In this document: in pieces, positions 12,201 to 22,986 of the stretch
Layout of the letters: every line of letters starts with the position of its first letter
How positions within the stretch are numbered: position 1 is the stretch's first letter
NCBI RefSeq assembly: GCF_016906535.1
Contig: NC_057377.1
Coordinates: 434,001 to 498,000, forward strand
Origin: Rhizoctonia solani
Taxonomy: Eukaryota; Basidiomycota; Agaricomycetes; Cantharellales; Ceratobasidiaceae
Direction of reading: 5' to 3'
Length of the DNA stretch: 64,000 nt
Translations under genes and position numbers: made by a program
Notes under the pieces: generated by a model
The model's database searches: none
Seen by the model: only the letters and a program-made list of their open reading frames with translations
What the model was told of the DNA's origin: nothing

Positions 12201-13100
12201 TGCTACTTCGTCGGACGCCCTGGAACGACTACAAGAACAGTATGACATGGTCTTGCAAGATGCTAAACGTATGACCGCCGAGGTCGAGGGATATGACGAT
12301 AAGCTTCTCGAGTGAGCCGATTCTTCTTTTTATTATTCGTGACTATGTTCCGATCCATACTGCCTTTCAGGGTCCTTAAGAGGGAGAAGAAGCTCGAGCT
12401 CAAGGTTGGGAACCTCACTCGTAAATTGCGCGCCACCCAAGCCAAATTGGATGCAGCCAAAGTCACTCAGGATGCACCACCCACTGCAAGTACCTCTGCC
12501 CCCACAACATCCGCACCCAACCCCATTGCCCCCCAACGAACAAATTCTACTGCTTCGAGCACCACGGGGACCAGCTCCCTTTTCACCCAATCCGCTTCGT
12601 CGGCGGGGACCTCGATTTTCTCGTCTTCGGGCAGCACCGCTAAATTACCTTTATCGAGCACAACCGCTTCGAAATTCTCAAAGTCCATGCCAAGCAGCAG
12701 AGTTCCCCAGTCACCCTCCCGATCTCCGACCCGACCCACTGTGCCCGACTTTGGCCCTAAAATCGCAGGTAATATTAACTCGACCACGACCACCGCGTCA
12801 GCCACCAGCACTGGTGCCGGCAATGGGCGAGCCGCTCTACGACCACTACCGATATTCAGTTCTCAACCAGCACCTGCCTCTTTGGCACCCGCGCCAGATA
12901 AAGAACCATCGAAAAGTGCACAAGCCAACGAAGCCGCTTCGCGCAAACGCCCCATTCCGGACGAATTTTCGACTGCTACGCCTGGGACACACGCCGAGGT
13001 TGCGATGACCACTCCTCGCACGCATTTACGATTTAAAACGCTCTCTGGCACGGGGGCAGCCGCCAACCGAAAAGGACTGACACCTTCGCGGAAGGCGTAG
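9300..13100 (+). CDS. Large coiled-coil protein (1179 aa), structural/tethering type
   Basis: Six exons give an uninterrupted 1179-residue protein: 9300..9365, 9404..9439, 9495..9575, 9632..12087, 12141..12311 and 12371..13100. The total is divisible by three. Start ATG 9300 (MSGTNNHENPLGTSTSSNG). Residues 1-75 are Ser/Thr-rich with a motif STADLFKPTSYSGLR. From about residue 85 to 980 it is almost continuous heptad coiled coil, rich in Glu, Ala, Gln and Leu, with local repeats such as 'ELDALK..ELDSRTTQL..ELDALRMELETKTTEL' and 'ALQSxFDTKQ..LQSGYDAKQ..LQSGFTALQS'. The last 200 residues are low-complexity Ser/Thr/Pro/Ala and end in basic TPRTHLRFKTLSGTGA...SRKA. It resembles myosin-tail, golgin and spindle-pole-type scaffolds, but no motor or anchoring domain is visible. 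Precise function unknown. Confidence 0.75.
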
Positions 13101-13601
13101 TGATCGGTGGTATGATATGTTCAGATGGGACTGAGTGATTGTAAATATGACATTGCGGTGTACGATTCGGGTACGGACTACATTGATAATTTGTTCGCTG
13201 TAGTAGATACATTATACCCAAATTATTGTTTGTTTCTGCATGGTTATTATTTGGAGGGACATACGACCCTGGATCGACAGGCTTGTCCGAGACATAATAA
13301 TGGCGAGTCGAGCCATATTATTCCCAATGATACGTCCGGTCAATTAAATAAAGCATTCCTTTCTACTCGGGCTTGGTCACACAATTGCCGTATAGCTGGT
13401 GCATAACCAGTACGATTAGATAGAAAAATGCAGCATCATACAAGTATACGTTGGCAGACCAATAGAAAAGTAAGAGACAATACGAGGCTACAAGTCTATT
13501 CAAACTCAGTTCGTTTGACAGAATGATACGATTGAAACATCGGATGTGATAGAAAAGCGGTGCAACAGTTGATGCAGCCATGTGCCCATCACTCTGAGAA
13601 C
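13101..13601. other. Convergent 3' flanks of the coiled-coil gene and CDK1
   Basis: Terminator/UTR region of two convergent genes. Short AT-rich open frames only; nothing else seen. Confidence 0.5.
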
Positions 13602-15012
<1,411 letters not shown>

Positions 15013-15109
15013 AGTGGTGAGAGGTCCCAGATGTGGATCGCGTAAGTTGGAGCACTGGTCGAGGTCAAGCCTTGAGGTAGTATAAATTTGCAATAGGGGA
15101 GTAACGAGA

Positions 15110-15117
15110 TCACGTGA
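15110..15117. promoter_or_regulatory. TCACGTGA palindrome upstream of CDK1
   Basis: Perfect 8-bp palindrome 98 bp before the CDK1 ATG. It is the same octamer found before BCS1 and uL10m. Probable bHLH (Cbf1-like) site; the binding factor is inferred. Confidence 0.45.
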
Positions 15118-15280
15118 ATAATGGGATTTGTGAAAGATTGATTTATTTACAGTTGAACAATCCGAAACGGGCGCATTTATCCAAAAAGTGCTCATTGGAA
15201 TAGTTACATGATCCGGATGCTATTCCATGTACTACATCTGCATGGGAAACACGCTACACATTGTGGCACAGCCGCCTTCT

Positions 15281-15483
15281 CTACGGGGGCCCCGAAAACC
15301 CGGGAGCGCTCTGGAGTGCTCCGGTTTTGGGAGCCTCCTCGTTAGGATCCGACAGATCCGGATTGCTCGCCGAGCACTAGGGAGCACTCCACGAGCACTT
15401 CCGAGCGTCATAACAAACGCTCCGGAATGTTCGCCGACAATAGCGAGTCTCGGAGCGCCCCCGAGATTTTCGGGACCCCGTAG
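15281..15483. mobile_element. MITE-like element with about 31-bp terminal inverted repeats
   Basis: The left end begins CTACGGGGGCCCCGAAAA and the right end, read on the other strand, begins CTACGGGGTCCCGAAAAT. The two 31-bp arms agree at most positions apart from two compensating one-base indels, and both run to GGCGCTC or GAGCGCTC. The element is about 203 bp, GC-rich against AT-rich flanks, and internally rich in short GAGCACT/AGTGCTC palindromes. It has no coding capacity; open frames across it exist on both strands only because of the GC content. TA dinucleotides sit near both tips and could be a TA target duplication as in Tc1/mariner-type MITEs, but a longer duplication is not clear. 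It lies between the divergent CDK1 and NACHT-WD40 genes, 269 bp from the CDK1 ATG. Confidence 0.6.
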
Positions 15484-15785
15484 CGTTACAATGATGATCT
15501 GATCTCGTCTACGTACATATTTTGAATCAGTGGTTAGCTGAGTAGGGCCAAAAAGAGATACTATTTCATACACCCAATCTACAACACAATCTCACAAAAT
15601 TTGTTCCCAGACGTCAATCCTACGCAGGTATATTTACTAGTAACGTAACCCCGGCCGGGTAACGTGTTATGACTGAACTGGTCAAGCGCTGCCACAGCCT
15701 TGATCACAGCTCGAGTAGTTCATATGATCACTCTTTTTCTCGTCTACTCCTATTGATTTCTCAACACTTCAAAAGTACTTTTTAC

Positions 15786-18624
15786 ATGATATCAAACCTA
15801 AAGGCTCGCGCTAAACGTCGCCTGGGCATCGGCGTACGAGCACAGGATACTGCTGTTCCAGAGTTACCCAATCAAACCGATCCTTCAATATCTGCCATTC
15901 CAACTTCGCCGTTACCCGAATCGCCTACCACTCCGAGCAATAATACATCTACTGTGCATCTGAATAATGGCTGGAATATATCAACTACATCGTTGCCCGC
16001 CTTGACCCTCAGCACCGACAAACCTTCCGAATCCAGCACGATTGATGATAGCGTCCGTCCTGTTATTGATAATAGACATAGCACAATGAGATTTAAAACG
16101 CGTACTGAGATTTATTTATGGTCTGGGCTCAAAAAACTGTCGAGCTTGTTGGATTCAAGCACTGAGGCATTTGGTCCTCTTAAATCGGCTATCGGGGGAT
16201 TGAAGTGGTGCATCGATCTCTACGAGGTGCGTGATTCCATCCCACTTGCTTGGGCCTTATGCATTAACTCCGCACAGAGCACCATTAGGGCTAATAGCGA
16301 ATATAATGAACTTCGTGTCAAACTCGATTCACTCCTTGGTGACTTGAGCAAATTCGTAGACCGCCCAATAAATCCTACCATGATGTCCAACGTGATATAC
16401 CTGAGCAAGTGAGTCAATCTCTAATATTTCTTGTATAAAGATCAACTAATCCTTGATAGGCGAATTCAAACCGAACTAGCACTGGTGCTACAAAAACAGG
16501 AACGAGGTCTAATACGACGACACGCAGAAACATTGGGTGATCCAGATGAAGTAGTGAGAATCTACCGTCGTATTAACACTCACCTCGAGCGTTTTATGGT
16601 AAGTATCTATGTACCAAGCCTCTGGGTATTATATTTAAGCGTTTCAAAGTTCAATGCCAACTTGAGTATATGGGAGACCATCGAACAGCAATCAACGGTA
16701 AGTCTCTAAACTACAGGTCCAAAACGAAGTTTCTGAGGCACACGAAAGGACGCTCTCATCGAGAAGCTATCGTTCGCTACTTCGGCTATGTACAACTCCG
16801 CTGAAGCAATCGATGTAAAAAGAGGCCCATGTACTCCGGAAACTCGCCAGAGCGAGCTGGAGCAACTTCGTGGATGGGGACATGGAGGTCAGTCCCATAA
16901 CGTGTACTGGCTAAATGGCATGGCTGGCACGGGCAAAACTACGCTTGCGTACAGCCTGTGCGCCGAACTGGACCAAAACCACAGACTTGGGGCTAGTTTC
17001 TTCTGTTCGCGCACGATACCCGAGTGTCGAAACGTCAAGTATATCCTACCATCTATTGCATACCAGCTAGCATCCTTCTCGCCCCCATTTCGATATGCTT
17101 TGTCCCAGACTCTAAGATTGGATCGCGACGTGCATCACCGGCTCCTCAAGAGCCAATTCGAGAGTCTTATTGTTAAGCCGATACTCGCGGCCAAACATAC
17201 GCTATCTTATGACATCGTAGTGGTGATCGACGCCTTGGACGAATGCGAGAATGAGAATAGCATTGGCCAAATATTGGACTTACTACTGGGGGTCGACCTT
17301 TCTGTACCTATCCGGTTTCTCATCTCCAGTCGACCCGAACCAGAAATTTACCGTCGAATGATGCAGCGAACTGGTCAAAGCTTTGAGGCACGCCTTGTGT
17401 TGCACGAACTTGACCAGGGTGTTGTCAAGAAAGACATCAAGACTTATTTAATCCATCAACTTAACGGAATTCCCTTGACGCCGGCCCAACTAGATGCCCT
17501 GGTTGAACGCTCTGGAATCTTATTCATTTACGCCGCGACCGCTGCCGCTTACATTAGGGCTGGATATATCCTTATGGAGCATCAAGAAAGGTTGGACATG
17601 ATATTGGGTATATCTACCCCTTCTTCGGATGGAAAGGATAAGTACATCGACGAACTTTACAGGACAATACTCAGCGCTGCATTCAATAATTTCGCTCTTG
17701 ATAAATCAGGCCGAGAGCGAATGGGTACCATCCTTAATACAGTGATTTGTGCACAAGAACCAATGACAACCCAAACGATTGCGGGTTTGCTGAAGCTCAA
17801 AAATAGAGAGCAAGTACAGGCGCTATTACGACCCCTTGGTTCGGTCATTCATGTGTCTGAAAGAGGGGGCCTTGTCACGGTGCTCCATACATCTTTCTCC
17901 GATTTTTTGCTCGATCAACAGCGGTCAACTTCGTTTTACTGCAATCCGGCTCAAAACCATGAGTCTCTTGCCCGAGTTTGTTTGGAAGCCATCAAGAGCA
18001 ATGATCCTCAATTCAATATCGGGGGTATCAAGTCCTCGTAATACCCTGATGAAGAAATAGCAGATATCGCTGAACGTGTAGATGGGGCTATCACACAAGA
18101 GCTATTTTATTCATGTCGAAACTGGGCCAACCACGTTCAACTTGCCGAGAAATGCGATGAATTAGAAAAACTAGTATATGATCACCTTTCCATCCGACTT
18201 CTGCTATGGATGGAAATTTTAAACTTGAAAAAATGCATAGATATGGGGGTGACTATAATGTATCAAGTAGACGGCTGGGCTCGAGTGAGTATATACCGTG
18301 AATAAGCTCATGACGCTAACACCAAATCTAAATTATATGTAGCATGTCGAAGCATCAAACCAGTTGATTGAATTGACGCACGATGCCTGGCGGTTCGTAA
18401 CAACATTTGCCAGTCACCCGGTATCGAGAAGTACCCCACACATTTACCTATCAATGCTTCCATTCTGGCCTGGGGATGCACCTATATCTCTTCATTACAC
18501 ACTGGAGACGGGGATGTGTAGCGGTGGAAGGGATGAATCTCCGCGTATGCGGGCACGTGCTATATACATGCGACTGGGGAGCATACCCCCGTGTACCCCC
18601 TGCTCCAGGTGCCCCCCCACATAA
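15786..18624 (+). CDS. NACHT-WD40 (NLR-like) protein, 5' part, cut off by an LTR element
   Basis: Exons 15786..16408, 16460..16598, 16650..16697, 16749..18284 and 18343 onward; junctions keep frame. The start ATG 15786 gives a basic MISNLKARAKRRLGIGVR; the frame is open back to 15669. After a disordered Ser/Thr/Pro region comes a helical N-terminal domain (GLKKLSSLLDSSTEAFGPLK). The NACHT NTPase follows: Walker A GMAGTGKTTLAYSL, Walker B VVVIDALDECENE and the sensor region RFLISSRPEPEI. An in-frame TAA at 18039-18041 interrupts the winged-helix/linker part; removing a 36-nt GT-AG stretch (18025..18060) would bypass it in frame. The host frame reaches ISLHYT at 18502, then reads into LTR sequence and stops at 18624. 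Family members oligomerise on sensing nonself ligands through their WD40 part, which is here displaced to 20221..22388. Probably non-functional as a full-length receptor. Confidence 0.75.
18499..18502. repeat. Target-site duplication (left copy, ACAC)
   Basis: ACAC immediately precedes the left LTR and recurs immediately after the right LTR (20221-20224). Deleting the element plus one copy restores [14 protein letters not shown] in frame across the NACHT-WD40 gene. Confidence 0.65.
18503..18607 (-). repeat. Left LTR (3' LTR in element orientation), 105 bp
   Basis: Identical to 20116..20220. It carries a CACGTG box and a TATATA stretch that may be its promoter. Its + strand is read as an in-frame C-terminal extension of the truncated NACHT protein. 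Confidence 0.85.
18608..18621 (-). other. Putative polypurine tract
   Basis: On the minus strand a run of seven G, within TGTGGGGGGGCACC, directly abuts the left LTR, which is where plus-strand priming occurs in LTR elements. Identified by position and composition only. Confidence 0.5.
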
Positions 18625-18754
18625 CGACGTCTGCCCTCAGACGCATCTGACGACAGCCATAAAACCGCTGTATATACATAAAGAGAGAGAATGTTATAAA
18701 TAGTGGTGCGGAGATGTGCAATTGCCGAGAATACAACACACAAAACATGAGTAT

Positions 18755-19756
18755 TTAACAGATGCAACTACAGTGTACACAACGAGGTCGAGGATTGGGC
18801 AACAGCTTGCTAGATTCCTTCCAAGACTTTGGTACAACCGACCAACCACGTACAAGATCTATTACGGTCGTTGCGAGGGGCGGAAGAAGTGAAATCCGCT
18901 TGGATTCCCCATTTCCCTCAACCGAGAATGCGTGAAAAAGGGAGGAATAGAACTCATGGGCCACGTACTCCAGCACGTATAAGTCCCCGGCAGCATCTTG
19001 TATGGTATAGCCATCCTCAGGTGCTCTCAGGTAATGTCCAACAGCCACAAAATATGCTAGGTCCTCCTGCATGAGTGTATCTTTGACCCATAGAGATCCA
19101 TTCTCCGGGTATGGCTCTGGGAATGGCTCGCATTGTGCGGCTTCCTCAGGCACTTGTTCCGTGACGGGCTCTGGGCCAGATTCAGGCTCAGGTGGAGTAT
19201 TGGGCACTTTGGGTGAGCGGCATTGATTGAGAGTGACCGGTGCATACCCAACGGCGTCGCATGCAAGTGTTGCAATGGCTGACAAAGCATCACGAAGCTC
19301 ATTGGGAGTGGTAGGTCTGGCAGGTACCGTATATTGGTTGGCCTTGACTGCGGGTTTGAACGTTGGGTGATTAGGAGACGATTTGACTCTGGTGGGTTGC
19401 GGTGATAGATGTTCACGACAAGTTTTGGGTGGTCTTGACCGGGCTACCTTGCGACGTTGGCGGTGGCCAATTGATTGCCAGGGTTTGGTGGGCGCTTGGA
19501 TCTCCTCCACGGCTAAGCATGAACGAGTTGGGGCTCGCCAATTACGCTGATAGTAGCAAGACTGCCTCGAAAGGTATTTTCGGGTTGTGTCCTGGTCAAT
19601 TCGCGCCTCAAGGATTTGCATATAACTACATCTAGTCTCAAGGGGAAGCTGTAAGAACCAGACAAGCTCCCAGTAGTTGCCGGGATCAAGATCGGCTTTC
19701 CGTCGCAGCTCAATCTCAAACAAGTCGGCCAAGTGGCGGTCTTTGGAGTCGGACAT
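18755..19756 (-). CDS. Element-encoded 333-aa protein, Gag-like candidate
   Basis: Single open frame without introns on the coding strand of the LTR element. The ATG at 19756 is preferred because it follows the leader and begins MSDSKDRHLADLFEIELRRK; an in-frame ATG at 19825 would add 23 residues. Residues 1-75 are helical and charged (LDPGNYWELVWFLQLPLETR, SYMQILEARIDQDTTRKYL), residues 95-220 are basic then Pro/Glu-rich (PEPESGPEPVTEQVPEEA), and a compact C-terminal domain follows (DLAYFVAVGHYLRAPEDG, VLEYVAHEFYSSLFHAF). It ends in CVHCSCIC, which is Cys-rich but not a CCHC zinc knuckle. I do not recognise a named Gag family; the assignment rests on position between PBS and PPT. Intactness argues the element has been active recently. 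Confidence 0.65.
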   Translation of the reverse strand: MSDSKDRHLADLFEIELRRKADLDPGNYWELVWFLQLPLETRCSYMQILEARIDQDTTRKYLSRQSCYYQRNWRAPTRSCLAVEEIQAPTKPWQSIGHRQRRKVARSRPPKTCREHLSPQPTRVKSSPNHPTFKPAVKANQYTVPARPTTPNELRDALSAIATLACDAVGYAPVTLNQCRSPKVPNTPPEPESGPEPVTEQVPEEAAQCEPFPEPYPENGSLWVKDTLMQEDLAYFVAVGHYLRAPEDGYTIQDAAGDLYVLEYVAHEFYSSLFHAFSVEGNGESKRISLLPPLATTVIDLVRGWSVVPKSWKESSKLLPNPRPRCVHCSCIC

Positions 19757-20090
19757 TGTGTGTGTCAAGAAAGGAAGGTGTGGTTTAGGGTAAAATAACT
19801 TGGGGTGCCAAGAGTCCAGAGGCACGAGGCAAAAGTAATGAGAACTTGTGAGGGGCGCAAAGCGCGTGTTTTGACGAGGTGAGTCTAACGAACTTCACGT
19901 ATGGTGCAAAATGGAGATGAATATATCGATTTATGGGGTTGGCAAGTAATAAAATGCAAAACTACGAGTAAAAGCGCGTGTGTCGCGCAAGGTACGCCAA
20001 AAAAGATCCTCAATTTAGAATCGCGCCGACAATTGTGCCAAACGCTGGTAAAGTGGGTAGCGGTGAGGTATAGCGGTAGGCTACGGGGCC

Positions 20091-20112
20091 TTCGAATCCA
20101 CCCTCGTCACCA
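20091..20112 (-). other. Primer-binding site complementary to a tRNA 3' end
   Basis: On the + strand this stretch reads like a tRNA 3' end: a TTCGAATCC T-loop, an acceptor-strand sequence and a terminal CCA. Its complement starts with TGG three bases inside the right (5') LTR, the standard minus-strand primer site. The spacing between T-loop and CCA is one base short of a canonical tRNA, so the exact donor tRNA is not assigned. Confidence 0.65.
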
Positions 20113-20115
20113 CGG

Positions 20116-20220
20116 TGGAGACGGGGATGTGTAGCGGTGGAAGGGATGAATCTCCGCGTATGCGGGCACGTGCTATATACATGCGACTGGGGAGCATACC
20201 CCCGTGTACCCCCTGCTCCA
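20116..20220 (-). repeat. Right LTR (5' LTR in element orientation), 105 bp
   Basis: Identical to 18503..18607. On the + strand it contains an ATG (20137) that reads through the LTR into the displaced WD40 half without a stop. Confidence 0.85.
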
Positions 20221-22388
20221 ACACCCAGAATACGTCATATGGTTAAGCCTGAAGGAACTGCGCTAACAAGACGGCAACCTGCGCTACTTGCTACTTGGTC
20301 TTTTAGGAGTCAGGTCACATCCGCGAAGTTCTCTCCCGATGGATCGCGGATTGTAGTGGCCACAGGCAAAGAGCTACTCATCATTGATGGATATACGGGG
20401 CGACGGTTGGTGGGCCCATTAAAGGGGCACACCAATACAATTTCGTCTGTTGAATTTTCCCCGGATGGACTTCAAATCGCTTCCTCCTCTTGGGACGGGA
20501 CGATACGAATTTGGAACGCCCAAACTGGCAAAATGCCATTCGAGCCTCTTACAGGCCACGTACACTCTGTCGAGTCGGTTCAATTTTCCCCGGACGGCGC
20601 GCAACTGGTCTCTGGGTCATGGGATACAACACTGAGAGTATGGGATACTACCAGGGGCGTTACTATTATGGGTCCATTGCAAGGCCATACCGCGTTTGTC
20701 ACCTCGGTCGCATTCTCACCCGGCGGTGATCTGATTGCTTCTGGATCTTACGATAAAACTATCCGAATATGGGAGGTTGAAGGTGGGGCTATGAAACATG
20801 GGCCATTGAAAGGGCACCTAGCAGGGATTACCTCGATCGTATTCTCTCCCGATGGTACATGGCTTGCGTCTGGATCAAGGGATGGAGCTATTCGAGTATG
20901 GGATGTAAAAAACTGGCTCGAGTGTGGGATGTCAGTTGAGGGTGCTACAGGTCCGATCACAGCAATTCAGTTTTCTCCCGATGCTCAACAAATCATATCG
21001 GCTTCTGAAGACAAGTTGGTACGCATATATATACTGGAAAACTCAAACTGGAGAGAAAGAATAACACTCGCGGGCCACACTGGTCATGTTACGTCGGTTA
21101 TGTTCTCGCAAGACGGGCGTCGAATTGTATCCGGCTCATTCGACAGTAGCGCTCGGGTATGGGATGCAAATATCAAACATACTTCACCTTGGTTCCTTCC
21201 ACCCGATGGACATCGCAACGAAGTAAACTTGGTTCAATATCTACTCGATGATAGCACCATCGTCTCCAGGTCGATTGACAGGGTTGCCCGATCTTGGAGT
21301 TCTCCAGCTTACGAAGCTTTAAAGCCCCATGGTTGGCACATAAATTTTGATAAAGAGCAAACGTGCATGGCCTTCTCTAATGAAGGGGTTGTTTTGTCAG
21401 GCTCTGCCGCGGGGGCTATTGAGATAATCTCAAATAATCCAACCTATTTCCGTGTCAAGAACGTTGACCGCGCCGGCGTAACTGCGCTTGCTTGGTCTTC
21501 AAACGGTGATTACATTGCTTCAGGATCAAGCGGAATAGTCCAACTCTGGAACAGCCGAACCGGGCAAGAAATATTCGATCAACATACAAGATCTTCAAAT
21601 CGTGTAACTGCGCTTGTGTTTTCTCCCAGAGACACGCATATAGCTGCCAGCTCCGGGATGATTGTAACAATTTGGGATATTAAAGATATGAAAGCTAATC
21701 AGAGTGTTCTCGAAGGACACACTCAACCAACTACCTCGATTTCCTTCTCTCCCAACAACAAACTAATAGCGTCAGGCTCGGAGGATACAACTGTCCGTGT
21801 CTGGGAATTTCAGACCGGAAAATTTGTTTTCAGCCCACTCAAAGGGCATAAAGCTACAGTTACTTCATTGGATTTCTCACCAGATGGTGCTCGGATAGCT
21901 TCCGCCTCGAGGGACATGCACATTTGTCTGTGGGACTTACGCAGTGAAGCCCTTTTATTCAAGATCCTCGAAGGGCATACCGGAGCGGTTCTCTCTATAG
22001 CATTTTCTCACAGTGGTACGCATATTGTCTCCGGCTCATCTGATACTGCAATTCGCATCTGGGACGTACGAGATGATCCTTTGGCTCCCAAATCAGGTAC
22101 TATTGAATCTCTCCAACCTCTTCTGTGGGAGAAACTGATGAATTAGAGCTAGAAAACACTTGTCAATCTGTTATTTCGCAAACTGACCCAGTTCGTTGGT
22201 CTTTAACGGAGGATGGCTGGATAGTAGACACTCGTGAGCGACCCTTGGTATGGGTACCCCCAGACCTCCGCGTTTCGCTTTTAAGGCCAGAAAATACGGG
22301 CATCATATGCATACATGGCTCGTTAACGCTAGATTTCCAGTACGCCATAATGGGCGACTCATGGGAGAATTGTTACGTGTCTAGCTAA
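20137..22388 (+). CDS. WD40 repeat half of the split NACHT-WD40 gene, with LTR-supplied start
   Basis: Host sequence resumes at 20221 ([18 protein letters not shown]) and encodes about a dozen WD40 repeats, each with the 'GH..xVxSVxFSPDGxxIxSGSxDxTxRIWD' pattern, for example [16 protein letters not shown] and [16 protein letters not shown]. The C-terminal 80 residues ([20 protein letters not shown]) follow a 50-nt intron (22097..22146) that joins PKS to ELENTCQSV; stop at 22386-22388. The feature start is the ATG inside the right LTR, which adds 28 LTR-derived residues in frame; the first host ATG is MVKPEG at about 20239. The WD40 propellers would be the ligand-sensing part of the original receptor. 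If expressed alone this gives a free beta-propeller protein; otherwise it is a stranded gene half. Confidence 0.75.
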
Positions 22389-22986
22389 ACTTTATATCAT
22401 ACTTGAACTTAAAACAAATGTTTACCGTAGAGAGAAATACTAACCAGCCAGAGGGAGAAGAGTTACACTTATCTTAGAAAGGCAACTAATAAAAGAGCCA
22501 CTGAGCCAAGGACCTCTTGCTGTTAAGAGTAACCCGTGTAAGCGGCCTCGGACGCGGTCGATGTACGCAACCACCTCGGTAAGGAGGTGACCATGTAATA
22601 ACCGTAAGCAGCGGCTTTCTAGGCTCAGTGCTGATCGTACGGCTCCGTGGGCTACGGTCGAGCCATTTCACAATCAAGCGTCAAAAGCAAGCAAGTAACA
22701 TGACCGAGTACTTTTGCTTCTGACATCTACTAACCCTATCAGTAGCTTATTGTACCTTGAGTTGCTACGCACCCAAAAGTGAACAGAAGTTAAAACCAAG
22801 GAACGAGAGTATTTGATTTGGATGACAATCAATTACCACGCTTAGTCCAGACAAGTTAAGGAGTCCTCAATAATCACCCAAGAATTTTAGGAATTAAGAT
22901 TAAGATTAAACGCTCTAACTACTGTAATGTAGAATAACCCCGGACCCAAAAGATGCAGACCAGCTGGTTGTCAACTCTGATAGCAC
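22389..22986. other. Intergenic, AT-rich
   Basis: Convergent 3' flanks. A short CACCTC/GAGGTG hairpin lies near 22570-22590; nothing else recognisable. Confidence 0.4.

Larger units (their letters stand above)
18503..20220 (-). mobile_element. Non-autonomous LTR retroelement (TR-GAG/TRIM-like, 1718 bp)
   Basis: Two 105-bp direct repeats (18503..18607 and 20116..20220) bound the element, each starting TG and ending CA on both strands. Read on the minus strand there is a tRNA-complementary primer-binding site 3 nt inside the right LTR, a G-rich tract next to the left LTR, and one gene (18755..19756). There is no reverse transcriptase, RNase H, integrase or protease. It is flanked by ACAC direct repeats and inserted antisense in the NACHT-WD40 gene. 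The LTRs are identical base for base, which indicates a recent insertion. Size and content match the non-autonomous class known as TR-GAG (larger than TRIMs), so mobilisation would need enzymes supplied by a full-length element elsewhere. That the internal gene encodes a Gag is inference. Confidence 0.85.

Noticed and set aside
10096..12248. Several 70-130 codon antisense frames inside the coiled-coil gene
   Set aside because: Antisense shadows of Glu/Leu/Gln-rich codons in a verified long exon; no independent start, introns or motif.
15227..15573. Open frames on both strands (91 and 113 codons) across the TIR element
   Set aside because: They arise from GC-rich palindromic DNA; the two frames mirror each other and show no protein character.
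20091..20112. Possible tRNA gene from the TTCGAATCC...CCA sequence
   Set aside because: No D-arm, anticodon arm or 5' acceptor strand upstream, and genomic CCA is not encoded in eukaryotic tRNA genes; position beside an LTR identifies it as a primer-binding site.
18503..20220. Interpretation of the direct repeats as a CRISPR-like or tandem array
   Set aside because: Only two copies, 1.5 kb apart, with TG...CA ends, PBS, PPT and target duplication: an LTR element.
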